From contig NZ_JAQZAN010000034.1 of the NCBI RefSeq assembly GCF_028737255.1, forward strand, positions 1 through 44,377: 44,377 bases of DNA. Reading direction: 5' to 3'. Made by a program: the position numbers and the translations under genes. The DNA is from Actinomycetospora straminea (GTDB taxonomy: Bacteria; Actinomycetota; Actinomycetes; Mycobacteriales; Pseudonocardiaceae). The notes beneath the pieces are model-generated. The model made no database searches and was not told the DNA's origin. It saw nothing but the letters and a program-made list of their open reading frames with translations. Below, one piece after another: positions 18,305 through 25,883 of the stretch (positions are counted from its first letter, which is position 1; every line of letters starts with the position of its first letter).

Positions 18305-18392
18305 GAGCAGACCACCTCCATGACGTCGCTCGTCACCGATTGTCCGTGGTGGCGTGGCCCACGGCCGCCTCGGGTGGGGTATCCCTGACCAG

Positions 18393-19442
18393 GTGACCGC
18401 CCGACCCGTCGGCAGACCCATCGGCAGAGACCCGATCGCCGCACTGCGTGCCGTCGCCTTCTACCTCGAGCGTGAGCGGGCCGAGACCTACCGAGTGAAG
18501 GCGTACCGCTCCGCGGCCGAACGGCTGGCCGAGCTGGACCCCGACGAGGTTGCCACCCGCGCCCGCACCGGAACCCTCACCGACCTCAAGGGCGTCGGGA
18601 AGAAGACGGCCGCCGTGGTCACCGAGGTCCTCGACGGCGGCACCTCGGCCACGCTCGCCGAGCTCGAGGCCCGCCACACCGAGCCGGTCGGGGGCGGGGC
18701 GGCGATCCGCGCCGCGCTGCGGGGCGACTGCCACACGCACTCGACCTGGTCCGACGGCGGCAGCGACGTCCTCGAGATGGCCCGCACCGCCCGCGACCTC
18801 GGTCACGAGTGGATGGTGCTCACCGACCACTCGGAGAACCTCACCGTCGCCAACGGCCTCACCCCCGAGCGGCGCCGGCGGCAGTTCGACGTCATCGCCG
18901 AGGTCAACGAGGAGCTCGCGCCGTTCCGCCTGCTGCGGGGCATCGAGGTCGACATCCTCGAGGACGGCGACATCGACGCCCCCGACGACCTCCTCGACGA
19001 GCTCGACTTCGTCGTGGCCAGCGTGCACTCCAAGCTGCGGGCGCCGAGCGAGCTGATGACCGCTCGCATGATCGCCGGGGTGTCGCACCCGCTGGTCGAC
19101 GTGCTCGGGCACTGCACGGGCCGTCTGGTCACCGGAGGGCGCGGCACCCGGCCGCCGTCGACCTTCGACGCCGAGGCCGTCTTCGACGCCTGCATCGAGA
19201 ACGGCGTGGCCGTCGAGATCAACTCACGGCCGGAGCGCCTCGACCCGCCGCGGGACCTGCTGCGCCAGGCCCTGGCGGCGGGCTGCGAGTTCGTCGTCGA
19301 CACCGACGCCCACGCCCCCGGCCAGCTCGACTGGCAGCCCTACGGCTGCGAGCGCGCCGAGGAGTGCGAGGTGCCGATCGACCGCATCGTCAACACCCGC
19401 TCCGCCGCCGACCTGGCCGCCTGGCGCACCCGGGGTCAGTAA
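18393..19442 (+). CDS. PHP-domain phosphoesterase with N-terminal helix-hairpin-helix
   Basis: A 350-residue protein resembling the C-terminal part of PolX. Residues 1-100 hold a PolX-type N-terminal helical region and a helix-hairpin-helix (LTDLKGVGKKTAAVVTEVL). The PHP metal site is complete: DCHTHSTWSDG, LTDHSEN, GIEVDIL, SVHSKL, LGHCTG and DTDAHAPG. There is no nucleotidyltransferase domain. It may be a DNA-directed phosphoesterase; histidinol phosphatase-like activity is the alternative. Start GTG 18393, 88 bp from the divergent Rieske gene. A terminator-like hairpin follows the stop. Confidence 0.85.
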   Translation: MTARPVGRPIGRDPIAALRAVAFYLERERAETYRVKAYRSAAERLAELDPDEVATRARTGTLTDLKGVGKKTAAVVTEVLDGGTSATLAELEARHTEPVGGGAAIRAALRGDCHTHSTWSDGGSDVLEMARTARDLGHEWMVLTDHSENLTVANGLTPERRRRQFDVIAEVNEELAPFRLLRGIEVDILEDGDIDAPDDLLDELDFVVASVHSKLRAPSELMTARMIAGVSHPLVDVLGHCTGRLVTGGRGTRPPSTFDAEAVFDACIENGVAVEINSRPERLDPPRDLLRQALAAGCEFVVDTDAHAPGQLDWQPYGCERAEECEVPIDRIVNTRSAADLAAWRTRGQ

Positions 19443-19443
19443 G

Positions 19444-19474
19444 CCTGGCGTCCACGCTGTCACTGGACGTCAGG
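19444..19474. terminator. Hairpin between the convergent PHP and ArsR-SRPBCC genes
   Basis: CCTGGCGTCCA pairs with TGGACGTCAGG (one G-T pair) around a 9-nt loop. It sits in the 45-bp gap between the two stop codons and can act on both strands. Confidence 0.6.
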
Positions 19475-19487
19475 AAAGCCCCCACGA

Positions 19488-20276
19488 TCACGCGATGCCG
19501 ACGACCTCGCCGGTCTCCAGCACCGACTTGAGGTTCGACAGGATGCCCGGCCAGCCCTGCGAGACGCCGCGCAGCATCTCGCTGTCGGGCACGAAGTCGT
19601 CGTGGGTGACGGTCAGCTTGACGGCCTGACCGGCCGGCTCGATGTCGAAGGTGACCTTCGAGCGCTTCTCCTGCTGCAGCTCGGCCAGGCGCTCGTCGCT
19701 CCAGCCGAACATCTCCGCCATCTCGGGCTGGTAGTTGTGCCAGGTGTAGGAGAGCCGACGCGGCGGGTCGGCCTCGAGCACGTGCTGGTCCCAGTCGTGG
19801 TGGGGCTCGCCCTGCATCGACCAGAGCACCTTCGAGCCCTCCCGCCAGTCCGAGCTCGGCCCGCCGCCCTCGAAGTACCGGGTGATGAACGCCGGGTCGG
19901 TGAGCGCCTGCCAGAGCTTCTCGGGCGTCGTGCGGATGTAGGTCACGTAGACGAAGTCGTCGGACATCTCGGTCTCCTCGAGCGCCTGTCGGAGGTCGGC
20001 GAGGGTCTGCGCCCGCGCCCGGTCGTACCGCCGGATCCACCGGTCGGCGACGTCGTTGATCGGCGCGGCGTTGAGGTGGTGGTGCTTCTCCCGCCCGTGC
20101 CACGAGGTGACGACGAGCCCGGCGGCCTCGAGCACGCCCAGGTGCTTCGCGACGGCCTGCCGCGTCATGTCCAGGCCCTCGCCCAGCTCCCGCAACGACT
20201 GACCGCCACGGGCGTGCAGGCCGTCGAGCAGCGCCCGCCGACTGGGGTCGGCGAGGGCGCGGAACACCTCGTCCAT
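19488..20276 (-). CDS. ArsR-type regulator fused to an SRPBCC (AHSA1-like) domain
   Basis: A 262-residue in-frame fusion. Residues 1-95 are a winged helix of the ArsR type (VFRALADPSRRALLDGLHARGG, LDMTRQAVAKHLGVLEAAGLV). Residues about 107-262 form an AHSA1/SRPBCC ligand-binding fold (VTYIRTTPEKLWQALTDPAFITRYF, LSYTWHNYQPEMAE, GWPGILSNLKSVLETG). In many actinobacteria these are two adjacent genes; here the second domain begins at an internal Met (MSDDF) with no stop between. A hydrophobic ligand may directly control DNA binding. Start ATG 20274-20276. Two palindromic operators lie 16-60 bp upstream, so autoregulation is likely. Confidence 0.87.
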   Translation of the reverse strand: MDEVFRALADPSRRALLDGLHARGGQSLRELGEGLDMTRQAVAKHLGVLEAAGLVVTSWHGREKHHHLNAAPINDVADRWIRRYDRARAQTLADLRQALEETEMSDDFVYVTYIRTTPEKLWQALTDPAFITRYFEGGGPSSDWREGSKVLWSMQGEPHHDWDQHVLEADPPRRLSYTWHNYQPEMAEMFGWSDERLAELQQEKRSKVTFDIEPAGQAVKLTVTHDDFVPDSEMLRGVSQGWPGILSNLKSVLETGEVVGIA

Positions 20277-20291
20277 CACCACTCCGATCGA

Positions 20292-20336
20292 GCAACCATC
20301 CGGTTGCGCGACCAAGATAGGCAACCTGAAGGTTGC
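20292..20336. promoter_or_regulatory. Two palindromic operators upstream of the ArsR-SRPBCC gene
   Basis: 20292-20307 is GCAACC-ATCC-GGTTGC and 20321-20336 is GCAACC-TGAA-GGTTGC: two perfect 6+4+6 palindromes with the same arms, centres 29 bp apart (about three helical turns). They are the probable binding sites of the ArsR-type protein. Confidence 0.75.
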
Positions 20337-20421
20337 TCGTCAACCGTGTGGCGGAACCCGTTTGCGGGGTGATCGCCGCGCGCCTAACTTGGAGGTACAC
20401 GGGAGAGGAGGTGGTCCAGCG

Positions 20422-20612
20422 TTGATGAACGACAGGACTCGTGAGGTGTCCGTCAGCTAGCCGTTCGAAGGCCGTGGAATGGCCGGTCCGCGGGCAGTGA
20501 TCCCGCGGCAGGGCGGCCAGCGAATCCAGGCAGGACACCAGCCCCCGGAGCCCTCGACCCTCGTCCAGTCGAGGCCCGGTCGCCAGTGCGACCGGGAGGA
20601 CGCTCCGGGGGC
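20422..20612 (+). ncRNA. Unexplained mini-ORF plus structured RNA (three-way junction)
   Basis: A GAGGAGG site (20405-20411) precedes a TTG/ATG frame encoding MNDRTREVSVS (20425-20460). Then comes a hairpin at 20488-20508 (CCGCGGG/CCCGCGG). Next is a three-way junction at 20541-20612: P1 GCCCCCGGAG/CTCCGGGGGC, P2 CCTCGAC/GTCGAGG, P3 CCCGGTCGC/GCGACCGGG, all perfect. A pyrimidine stretch (CTTCCTGTCTCT) follows P1, terminator-like. No plus-strand gene follows before the tRNA-Lys, so it may be a free-standing RNA or a leader that lost its gene. Strand is inferred from the SD and pyrimidine tail; the helices also form on the minus strand. Confidence 0.5.
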
Positions 20613-20646
20613 CTTCCTGTCTCTCGGCCCTGTACCTGCATCAGGG

Positions 20647-21204
20647 TCACCAGCGCGCGGCGTGCACCTGGTCGTCTACACCGAACGACGCGCCGTACGG
20701 GGCGTCGAACGTCGAGCCGTAGGGACGCTCGCCGGTCACCGCCGCGCCGGCCGTCTCGCCGCGCGGGTCGCCCGCGAGGGGACGGTCGTCGAGCGCGCTC
20801 GGCGCGGACGTCGGCGCGGCCCAGCCGCCGGAGGCGGGGAACGGCGCGGCCCAGTCGCCGGTCGCGGGCAGGGAGGTCGACCCCGTCCAGGGACCGTCCT
20901 GCGGCGGCGGCGAGGGCCGGGCGATCGGCCCCGACGAGAGCGCGTCACGGGACGCGTCGCGGGCCGGCTCCGGCGGGGTCATGCGGGTCCGGCTCGGTCC
21001 GGGGCCGTGCGGGCCGGTGCCCGGCAGGCCGCCCTCGGCGACCCACTTGGCCTCCTGGGCGATGCGGTAGGTCTGGCACGGCCAGCTCGCGCGCCCCCCG
21101 GCGTGGAAGCACTCGCGGCAGTGGTGGCGCTCGTCGGGCACGTGCTCGGCGAGCACCTTGCGCCAGACGTCGGGCATCTCGGACATGACCACGGCCATCG
21201 ACAT
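20647..21204 (-). CDS. Unknown protein with Cys/His cluster and Pro/Ala-rich tail
   Basis: A 185-residue protein. The N-terminal 60 residues look folded and conserved (MPDVWRKVLAEHVPDERHH, CRECFHAGGRASWPC, RIAQEAKWVAEGG). The CxxCxH...C pattern with nearby HH could bind zinc or a cluster. The remaining 120 residues are low-complexity Pro/Ala/Gly/Ser. Start ATG 21202-21204 with GAGGAGG 8 nt upstream is clear. No family recognised. It stands alone, with 525 bp of empty sequence upstream. Confidence 0.65.
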   Translation of the reverse strand: MSMAVVMSEMPDVWRKVLAEHVPDERHHCRECFHAGGRASWPCQTYRIAQEAKWVAEGGLPGTGPHGPGPSRTRMTPPEPARDASRDALSSGPIARPSPPPQDGPWTGSTSLPATGDWAAPFPASGGWAAPTSAPSALDDRPLAGDPRGETAGAAVTGERPYGSTFDAPYGASFGVDDQVHAARW

Positions 21205-21729
21205 CTCGGTGGCCTCCTCTCCTGGCGGCCGGCGCGCCGGGTGGTCCAGCGCCCCGTCGGGGCCCGCGGGCTTCCGTGGCGGCGGTCGAGGCGTGGGATC
21301 GGGGAGTGCCCGGCCGCTGCTCCGGTCGTGCGTGCCGGAGATCGGGCCTCCGGCGTCTGTTGTTCGTACTCGTTCCCGGCCCGCAGCACGACAGTGACCG
21401 GTCCGTGACATCCGGTGACGGTGCGTCAGAGCTGCCCTCGGCGTTTCGCTCCGGCGTGTCGCGGCCGTGCCGCTGTCCCATGGTCAACCGCTTGGCTGAC
21501 CAGGGGAAACGATGCGCGGGCGTCACGGCGACTCACTCGTCCAGGACCGGTGGCTGCACCGAGTGGGGTCACGGTCCGGGAGCGCGCCGACGTGCTCGAG
21601 GTTCCCGCCTGCTCGCCGAACGCACCCCTGGATGCGCTGAACGGACCAATCCGAGGTGCTCTTCGGGCGCTCCCCGGGCCGGCGAGGGACGCGCGGCTAG
21701 GCTCGTCCCCGCGGCTCGTGCTGGCCGCC
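21205..21729. other. 525-bp stretch without a supported gene, tRNA-Lys promoter at its end
   Basis: No frame here has a credible start with SD and plausible protein. A TAGGCT near 21700-21706, about 25-30 bp before the tRNA, could be its -10 element. The rest holds the promoter of the minus-strand unknown gene and otherwise nothing I can interpret. Confidence 0.5.
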
Positions 21730-21806
21730 GGGCCTCTAGCTCAATCGGTCAGAGCTACGGACTTTTAATCCGTTGGTTGTGGGTTCGAGTCCCACGGGGC
21801 CCACCA
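21730..21806 (+). tRNA. tRNA-Lys (anticodon TTT), probable attachment site
   Basis: A full cloverleaf: acceptor GGGCCTC pairs with GGGGCCC (21796-21802); D-arm AGCTCAATCGGTCAGAGCT; anticodon stem ACGGA/TCCGT with loop CTTTTAA, anticodon TTT; T-arm GTGGGTTCGAGTCCCAC; discriminator A and encoded CCA (21804-21806). A tyrosine integrase gene starts about 80 bp downstream, so the 3' half of this tRNA is the likely attL core. Confidence 0.95.
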
Positions 21807-21884
21807 CTCATGACCTGCAAGTATGAGTCGAACGAACCCTTCCGACGAGCGTCCTCGCGACTCTCGTGGAGCAGATCGTGGAGC

Positions 21885-23402
21885 ATGGCGCGCTGTACTC
21901 TTCACGTTATGGCCGCGGGGAGGGGCCGGCGTAGCGCCCGGCGAGGGACGATCGAGGAGCTGCCGAGCGGGTCGTTGCGCGTCTCGCTCTTCGCTGGCAC
22001 TGACCCAGTCACCGGCCGTCGCATGTACTTGCGCGAGGTCGTTCCGCCAGGTCCGCGTGCTGCTCGGGAAGCGGAAAAGGCCGCGCGCCGGCTCGGGACC
22101 CAGCTCGACGAGCGCCGCAGCCCTCGGACCGCGGCGACGGTCAACCAGATGCTCGACAAATACTTCGAGGTCCTCGACCGGGATACGAGCACGATCGGCA
22201 CGTATGTGGGTTACGCCGACAACCACATCCGGCCCCTCATCGGCTCGGTGAAGGTCGGCGCTCTCGACGGGAACGTCTTCGACTCCTTCTACGCAGAACT
22301 CCGACGGTGCCGGGCTCACTGTGACCGAAAGCCGCGCGTTGATCACCGCACGGGCCGCGATCACACCTGCGACCACCGCTGCCGCGCCCATGTGTGTCGG
22401 CCCCTAGCGCCCTCGAGCGTCCGCCAGATCCACTTCATCCTCAGCGGCGCCTTGAAGCGCGCTGTTCGATGGGGCTGGATTGCGACGAATCCGATCGACG
22501 CAGCTGAGCCGCCCACCGCCCCGAAGCCGAATCCGACGCCACCCTCGCCCGACGAGGCGGCGCGCATCCTCAACGAGGCGTGGAAGGACCCCGACTGGGG
22601 CCTGCTCGTGTGGCTCGTGATGGTGACGGGACTGCGGCGGGGCGAGCTATGCAGCGTGCGGTGGCGCGACCTCGACCTCAAGCGCGGATCCCTCACGTTG
22701 GCGCGCAGTATCGGGCAACGCGGTCAGCAGCGATGGGAGAAGGACACCAAGTCTCACCAGCAGAGGCGGCTCGCCCTCGACGACGAAACGGTCGCCCTCT
22801 TGCTCGCTCATCGTGGACAGTGCGAGGCGCATGCAGCCGCCGTGGCCGTCGCCCTGTCCGAGGACGCCTTCGTCTTCTCGCGAGCGCCCGACGGCTCCAC
22901 TCACCTCCTGCCTGACTCCGTGTCGCAGCGCTACGCCAAGCTCGTCGCTCGGCTCGGAATAAGGACATCGATCCACAAGCTGCGGCACTACTCGGCAACC
23001 GAGCTCATCGCCGGAGGCGTCGATATCCGGACGGTGGCCGGAAGGCTTGGCCATGGAGGAGGGGGGACGACCACCCTCCGCGTGTACACCGCGTGGGTGT
23101 CCGAGTCCGATCAGCGGGCGTCGTCGACCCTCTTCTCTCGCATGCCCGCGCGGTCGACGACGACGTCTCGGGCCCGGCCGGAGTCAGACCATCCGAGGTA
23201 TCCCTACGAGCGCGTCGCCCACGCGATGGTTGAAGAGATCGATGTTGGCCATCTGAGCGTCGGCGAGCTGCTGCCGTCGCTTCCCCGCCTCGCCCAACAG
23301 CGTGGCGTATCGATCTCAACTGTCCAACGCGCTGTGAAGCTGCTCGAGGGCTGGGGCTACGTCGAAGTCGTGGCCGGACGAGGCGCGCGCGTCCTGCCGT
23401 GA
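21885..23402 (+). CDS. int: Tyrosine integrase with C-terminal GntR-like winged helix
   Basis: A roughly 505-residue site-specific recombinase. An N-terminal AP2-like arm-binding region (GTIEELPSGSLRVSLFAGTDPVTGRRMY) is followed by a core-binding SAM-like domain carrying an unusual Cys/His-rich insert (RCRAHCDRKPR, HTCDHRCRAHVC). The catalytic domain has Arg in TGLRRGELCSVRW (about 250), HKLRHYSA (about 363), LGHGGG (about 389) and the nucleophile Tyr in LRVYTAW (about 400). Residues about 435-505 form a GntR-type winged helix (LPSLPRLAQQRGVSISTVQRAVKLLEGWGYVEV is split by my reading into helix 2-3 and wing). Start could be ATG 21885 or 21909; neither SD is strong. It should integrate the element into the adjacent tRNA-Lys. 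Confidence 0.9.
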   Translation: MARCTLHVMAAGRGRRSARRGTIEELPSGSLRVSLFAGTDPVTGRRMYLREVVPPGPRAAREAEKAARRLGTQLDERRSPRTAATVNQMLDKYFEVLDRDTSTIGTYVGYADNHIRPLIGSVKVGALDGNVFDSFYAELRRCRAHCDRKPRVDHRTGRDHTCDHRCRAHVCRPLAPSSVRQIHFILSGALKRAVRWGWIATNPIDAAEPPTAPKPNPTPPSPDEAARILNEAWKDPDWGLLVWLVMVTGLRRGELCSVRWRDLDLKRGSLTLARSIGQRGQQRWEKDTKSHQQRRLALDDETVALLLAHRGQCEAHAAAVAVALSEDAFVFSRAPDGSTHLLPDSVSQRYAKLVARLGIRTSIHKLRHYSATELIAGGVDIRTVAGRLGHGGGGTTTLRVYTAWVSESDQRASSTLFSRMPARSTTTSRARPESDHPRYPYERVAHAMVEEIDVGHLSVGELLPSLPRLAQQRGVSISTVQRAVKLLEGWGYVEVVAGRGARVLP

Positions 23403-23484
23403 GTCGTGACGGCGCAGTCAAGGTGGACGACCTTGACCAACTGAGCGGGGCATCGGCGACGACGTCGCGTCTAAGCTGCTCGGG

Positions 23485-24048
23485 ATGGGCCTCGAGCCGG
23501 CCGACGCCGAAGAAGATGCGCAACGGCTACTTGCCGAGGCCATCCCGCGTCGTTGGTCACACGTTGTAGCTGTCGCTCAGAAGGCGAGACTCATCGGTCG
23601 GGAACTCGGCGAGGACGGCGAGCTCCTCGAGACAACGGCTTGGCTGCACGACGTGGGCTACGCACCGAGCCTCGCGGCCATCGGCTTCCATCCGCTTGAC
23701 GGTGCCCACTATCTCCGCGCCCACGGCGCCCCGCGGCGTGTCGTGGACCTCATCGCCTTTCATTCGTCCGCTTGGGCCGAGGCCCAGGAGTTTGGGGTGG
23801 CTGACGAGCTCGCGGAGTTCCACGACGAGCGGACGCGTACCCGCGACCTGCTCTGGTACTGCGACATGACAACCGGCCCGGACGGCACCGACATGAAGTT
23901 CGAGGACCGCATGGCCGAGGTTCGCGAGCGCTACGGGCCCGACCACTACGTGACGCGCGCGCTCGACGCCGGCATGGACGAGCGGCTTGCGGCGGTCCAA
24001 CGGTCCAGAAACTGGCTGACGTCGGTCGGGCTCGCCGATCAGGTGTAG
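23485..24048 (+). CDS. HD-domain phosphohydrolase-like protein
   Basis: A 187-residue HD-superfamily protein. Metal ligands appear as His26 (RRWSHVVAV), His55-Asp56 (TAWLHDVGY), His residues in FHPLDGAHYL and IAFHSS, and Asp in YCDMTTGP. Such proteins hydrolyse nucleotides or phosphate esters; the substrate cannot be read here. Start ATG 23485 follows an 82-bp gap after int. It is convergent with the NUDIX gene and overlaps its end by 10 bp. Actinobacterial integrative elements often carry an HD, a NUDIX and an XRE-type regulator side by side, so a nucleotide signal or housecleaning role linked to element control is a reasonable guess. Confidence 0.82.
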   Translation: MGLEPADAEEDAQRLLAEAIPRRWSHVVAVAQKARLIGRELGEDGELLETTAWLHDVGYAPSLAAIGFHPLDGAHYLRAHGAPRRVVDLIAFHSSAWAEAQEFGVADELAEFHDERTRTRDLLWYCDMTTGPDGTDMKFEDRMAEVRERYGPDHYVTRALDAGMDERLAAVQRSRNWLTSVGLADQV

Positions 24049-24509
24049 TACGGCGGCGCGTCAGTACGGAATCCGTGGTCGATGCGGAGCCGGATCGAGG
24101 GGTGGACGTCGATGTCGCTCAGCCCCGCCCGGGGCACCCATACGACCTCGCTCGACTCGTCGCTCGTCCGAGGTGCACCGGCGACGGCACGCGCTCGGAA
24201 GCAGATGGAGAACTCCTGACGGACCTCGCCGTCGTCGTAGGCCATGACATGGTCGGGATTGGAATAGATGCCGACGAGCCCCGTCACCTCGACGACGATC
24301 CCGGTCTCTTCCTTGGTTTCGCGAACGACCGTCTGAGTCATCGTCTCGCCGAGCTCATGGCGCCCACCTGGAAGCGCGTAGTAACCGTTGTCGGTACGAC
24401 GGATCATCAGCAGCCGCTCCTCGTCGTCGAGAACGAAAGCGCTGACGGCGATGACGATGCTGTTTGGTCGAGGGGCGTCCGGGTCGTTGAAGTAATCGGT
24501 TCTGGTCAC
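24039..24509 (-). CDS. NUDIX hydrolase
   Basis: A 156-residue NUDIX protein with a complete Nudix box, GGRHELGETMTQTVVRETKE then ETGI. It hydrolyses a nucleoside diphosphate linked to another moiety; the exact substrate is unknown. Start GTG 24507-24509 lies 4 bp after the stop of the XRE-DUF5919 gene, so the two form an operon. Homologous NUDIX genes sit beside regulators in actinomycete integrative elements. Confidence 0.88.
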   Translation of the reverse strand: MTRTDYFNDPDAPRPNSIVIAVSAFVLDDEERLLMIRRTDNGYYALPGGRHELGETMTQTVVRETKEETGIVVEVTGLVGIYSNPDHVMAYDDGEVRQEFSICFRARAVAGAPRTSDESSEVVWVPRAGLSDIDVHPSIRLRIDHGFRTDAPPYYT

Positions 24510-24513
24510 GCCG

Positions 24514-25257
24514 CTACCACTCGGCCGAGTGCGACTGTTCCCATACGTCCCCAAAGCTACCCTCGTACGTCTCGAAGACGTCGCCTGCCGACAGTCTTCG
24601 CACATGCATTGCTGGCGCGTGCGGACCGGGGACGCCGAAGACGTGCATGTTGACGATCATCTCATCGTCGAACCGGAAGATCGAGTTGTACAGCGTGGTC
24701 TCGTGGAAGCGGAACTCGACGCCCTTGGTGTTGAGGAGCGGCCGGTAGCTAACGAGGCCGTACCGGATGCGGGCACCCAGCACTCCGGGGCCGAGCTTCT
24801 CCTCCGCGCTCCGGCGCTCAGTGGCCTCGCTCTCAGGAGCCCCGAAAGCGACCCGCACCGCGACGCCGGCCTCGGCCTTGGCCTTCATAGTGGTGATGAA
24901 GCCGGGCCGCTCATGCAGGAACTGGCCAGCGTGCACCAGCACGTCGATCCGTGCTGACGCCCGCTGCAGCAGGTCGTCCCACAGGCGGCTGGGCACGTCG
25001 CTGCGGTGTGGGAACGTCTCGACGATCTCCGAGGTCGCGGCAATCTTCTGCCGCTGAGCCGGCACGGCGTTAGGCCACAGGTACGACTCGCTCCGTCCGA
25101 CCAGGGCGGCCAGAGCGCCCCGATGTCGGGGGTAGGGAACCCGATCTTGCGTGAGCCACCGCTCGACGGTCTTCGCGTCGACCCCGACCTGGTCGGCTGC
25201 CGTGGAGGTCGAGTGCCCAGCGTGCATCAGGGCATCACGGAGACGTTCGTTGGCCAT
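24514..25257 (-). CDS. XRE-type regulator with C-terminal DUF5919 domain
   Basis: A 247-residue regulator. Residues 1-65 are a helix-turn-helix (LRDALMHAGHSTSTAADQVG, VDAKTVERWLTQDRVPYPRH). Residues about 90-247 match the DUF5919 form (LWDDLLQRASARIDVLVHAGQFL, FGAPESEATERR, LYNSIFRFDDEMIVNMHVFG), which resembles a phospholipase D-like sensor fold. Start ATG 25255-25257 with GGAGGT 6 nt upstream. It leads the operon with NUDIX and is divergent from the excisionase-like gene across a 153-bp region bearing GGGACG-type palindromes. Likely the element's maintenance regulator; that role is inference. Confidence 0.85.
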   Translation of the reverse strand: MANERLRDALMHAGHSTSTAADQVGVDAKTVERWLTQDRVPYPRHRGALAALVGRSESYLWPNAVPAQRQKIAATSEIVETFPHRSDVPSRLWDDLLQRASARIDVLVHAGQFLHERPGFITTMKAKAEAGVAVRVAFGAPESEATERRSAEEKLGPGVLGARIRYGLVSYRPLLNTKGVEFRFHETTLYNSIFRFDDEMIVNMHVFGVPGPHAPAMHVRRLSAGDVFETYEGSFGDVWEQSHSAEW

Positions 25258-25277
25258 CTCGGACCTCCAGGCCTTGC

Positions 25278-25313
25278 CTAGGGACGACTTTATTCTAGCG
25301 AAGACGTCCCTAG
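25278..25313. promoter_or_regulatory. Inverted-repeat operator between the XRE regulator and xis
   Basis: CTAGGGACG (25278-25286) and CGTCCCTAG (25305-25313) form perfect 9-bp arms around an AT-rich 18-bp centre. Further half-sites follow: TGTCCC at 25315-25320 and CGTCCC near 25336. The AT-rich centre likely holds the regulator's promoter. Binding by the XRE-DUF5919 protein would control both directions. Confidence 0.7.
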
Positions 25314-25410
25314 TTGTCCCGCCTGATGGTGTAGGCGTCCCCTGCTTTTTCCGCACTCTTGCGTTGCCTCGCCGCCACTCGGTGAGCACGGAGGAGCTTC
25401 GGAGGAAACC

Positions 25411-25659
25411 GTGACGCTCAACGAAGGGACTGCGACAGCGCCGACGTTCTACGACGTGGCCGAGGTCGCTGCAATGTTCAAGATGTCGCGCATGACGGTG
25501 TACCGCGCGATCAATTCTGGTGAGCTGCGGGCGATCCGCATCCGCGGGCGTTTGCTGATCCCGGCAGCGGTGATCGACGGACTCGTCGCGGAGGCGACCG
25601 CGGAGCGTTCGGACAGCGACTCGTCGCTGCTCGGGATGTTCGGTGGTGGGCGGCGGTGA
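25411..25659 (+). CDS. xis: Excisionase-like MerR-type HTH protein
   Basis: An 82-residue protein with the excisionase-family helix-turn-helix (YDVAEVAAMFKMSRMTVYRAI, SGELRAIRIRGRLLIPAAVIDGLV). Such proteins bend att DNA and steer the integrase to excision. Start GTG 25411, SD GGAGGA 7 nt upstream. It lies 2 kb from int instead of beside it, and its promoter region is shared with the XRE regulator. A plain DNA-binding regulator of the same fold is the alternative. Confidence 0.8.
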   Translation: MTLNEGTATAPTFYDVAEVAAMFKMSRMTVYRAINSGELRAIRIRGRLLIPAAVIDGLVAEATAERSDSDSSLLGMFGGGRR

Positions 25660-25883
25660 GCGTCGGACTACTGATCCTCTTTGCGATTCTCGGTGCATTC
25701 ATCTGCGCCAAGACGAGGTCAGCAGCCGGTGCGGTGGTGTTCTCCCTCGTTGCCCTGGTGCTATTCATCGGCACTCCGGTCGGGCAGGGCCTGCCAGCGG
25801 CCATTGGCGGGTTGATGTCGGCCGTCGATCAAGCCGCGACTCCCGCCCTCTTGGGCGATTCCGGGGCACCAAGGGGCGGCTGA
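25656..25883 (+). CDS. Small two-span membrane protein
   Basis: A 75-residue protein starting at GTG 25656 and overlapping the xis stop by 4 bp. Two hydrophobic segments are evident: VGLLILFAILGAFICAK and AGAVVFSLVALVLFIGTPVG, split by a short basic loop. The second half is amphipathic. No family known; coupling to xis and the membrane topology support a real gene, perhaps part of the transfer machinery. Confidence 0.65.
   Translation: MSVGLLILFAILGAFICAKTRSAAGAVVFSLVALVLFIGTPVGQGLPAAIGGLMSAVDQAATPALLGDSGAPRGG

Noticed and set aside
20479..21408. A plus-strand frame following the structured RNA element, possible target gene of the leader
   Set aside because: After 20647 it is the antisense of the unknown minus-strand gene, which has a good SD; its product is Arg/Gly low complexity.
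21415..21768. A frame running into the tRNA-Lys gene
   Set aside because: It ends inside the tRNA and has no protein-like features; a stable RNA gene occupies its 3' end.
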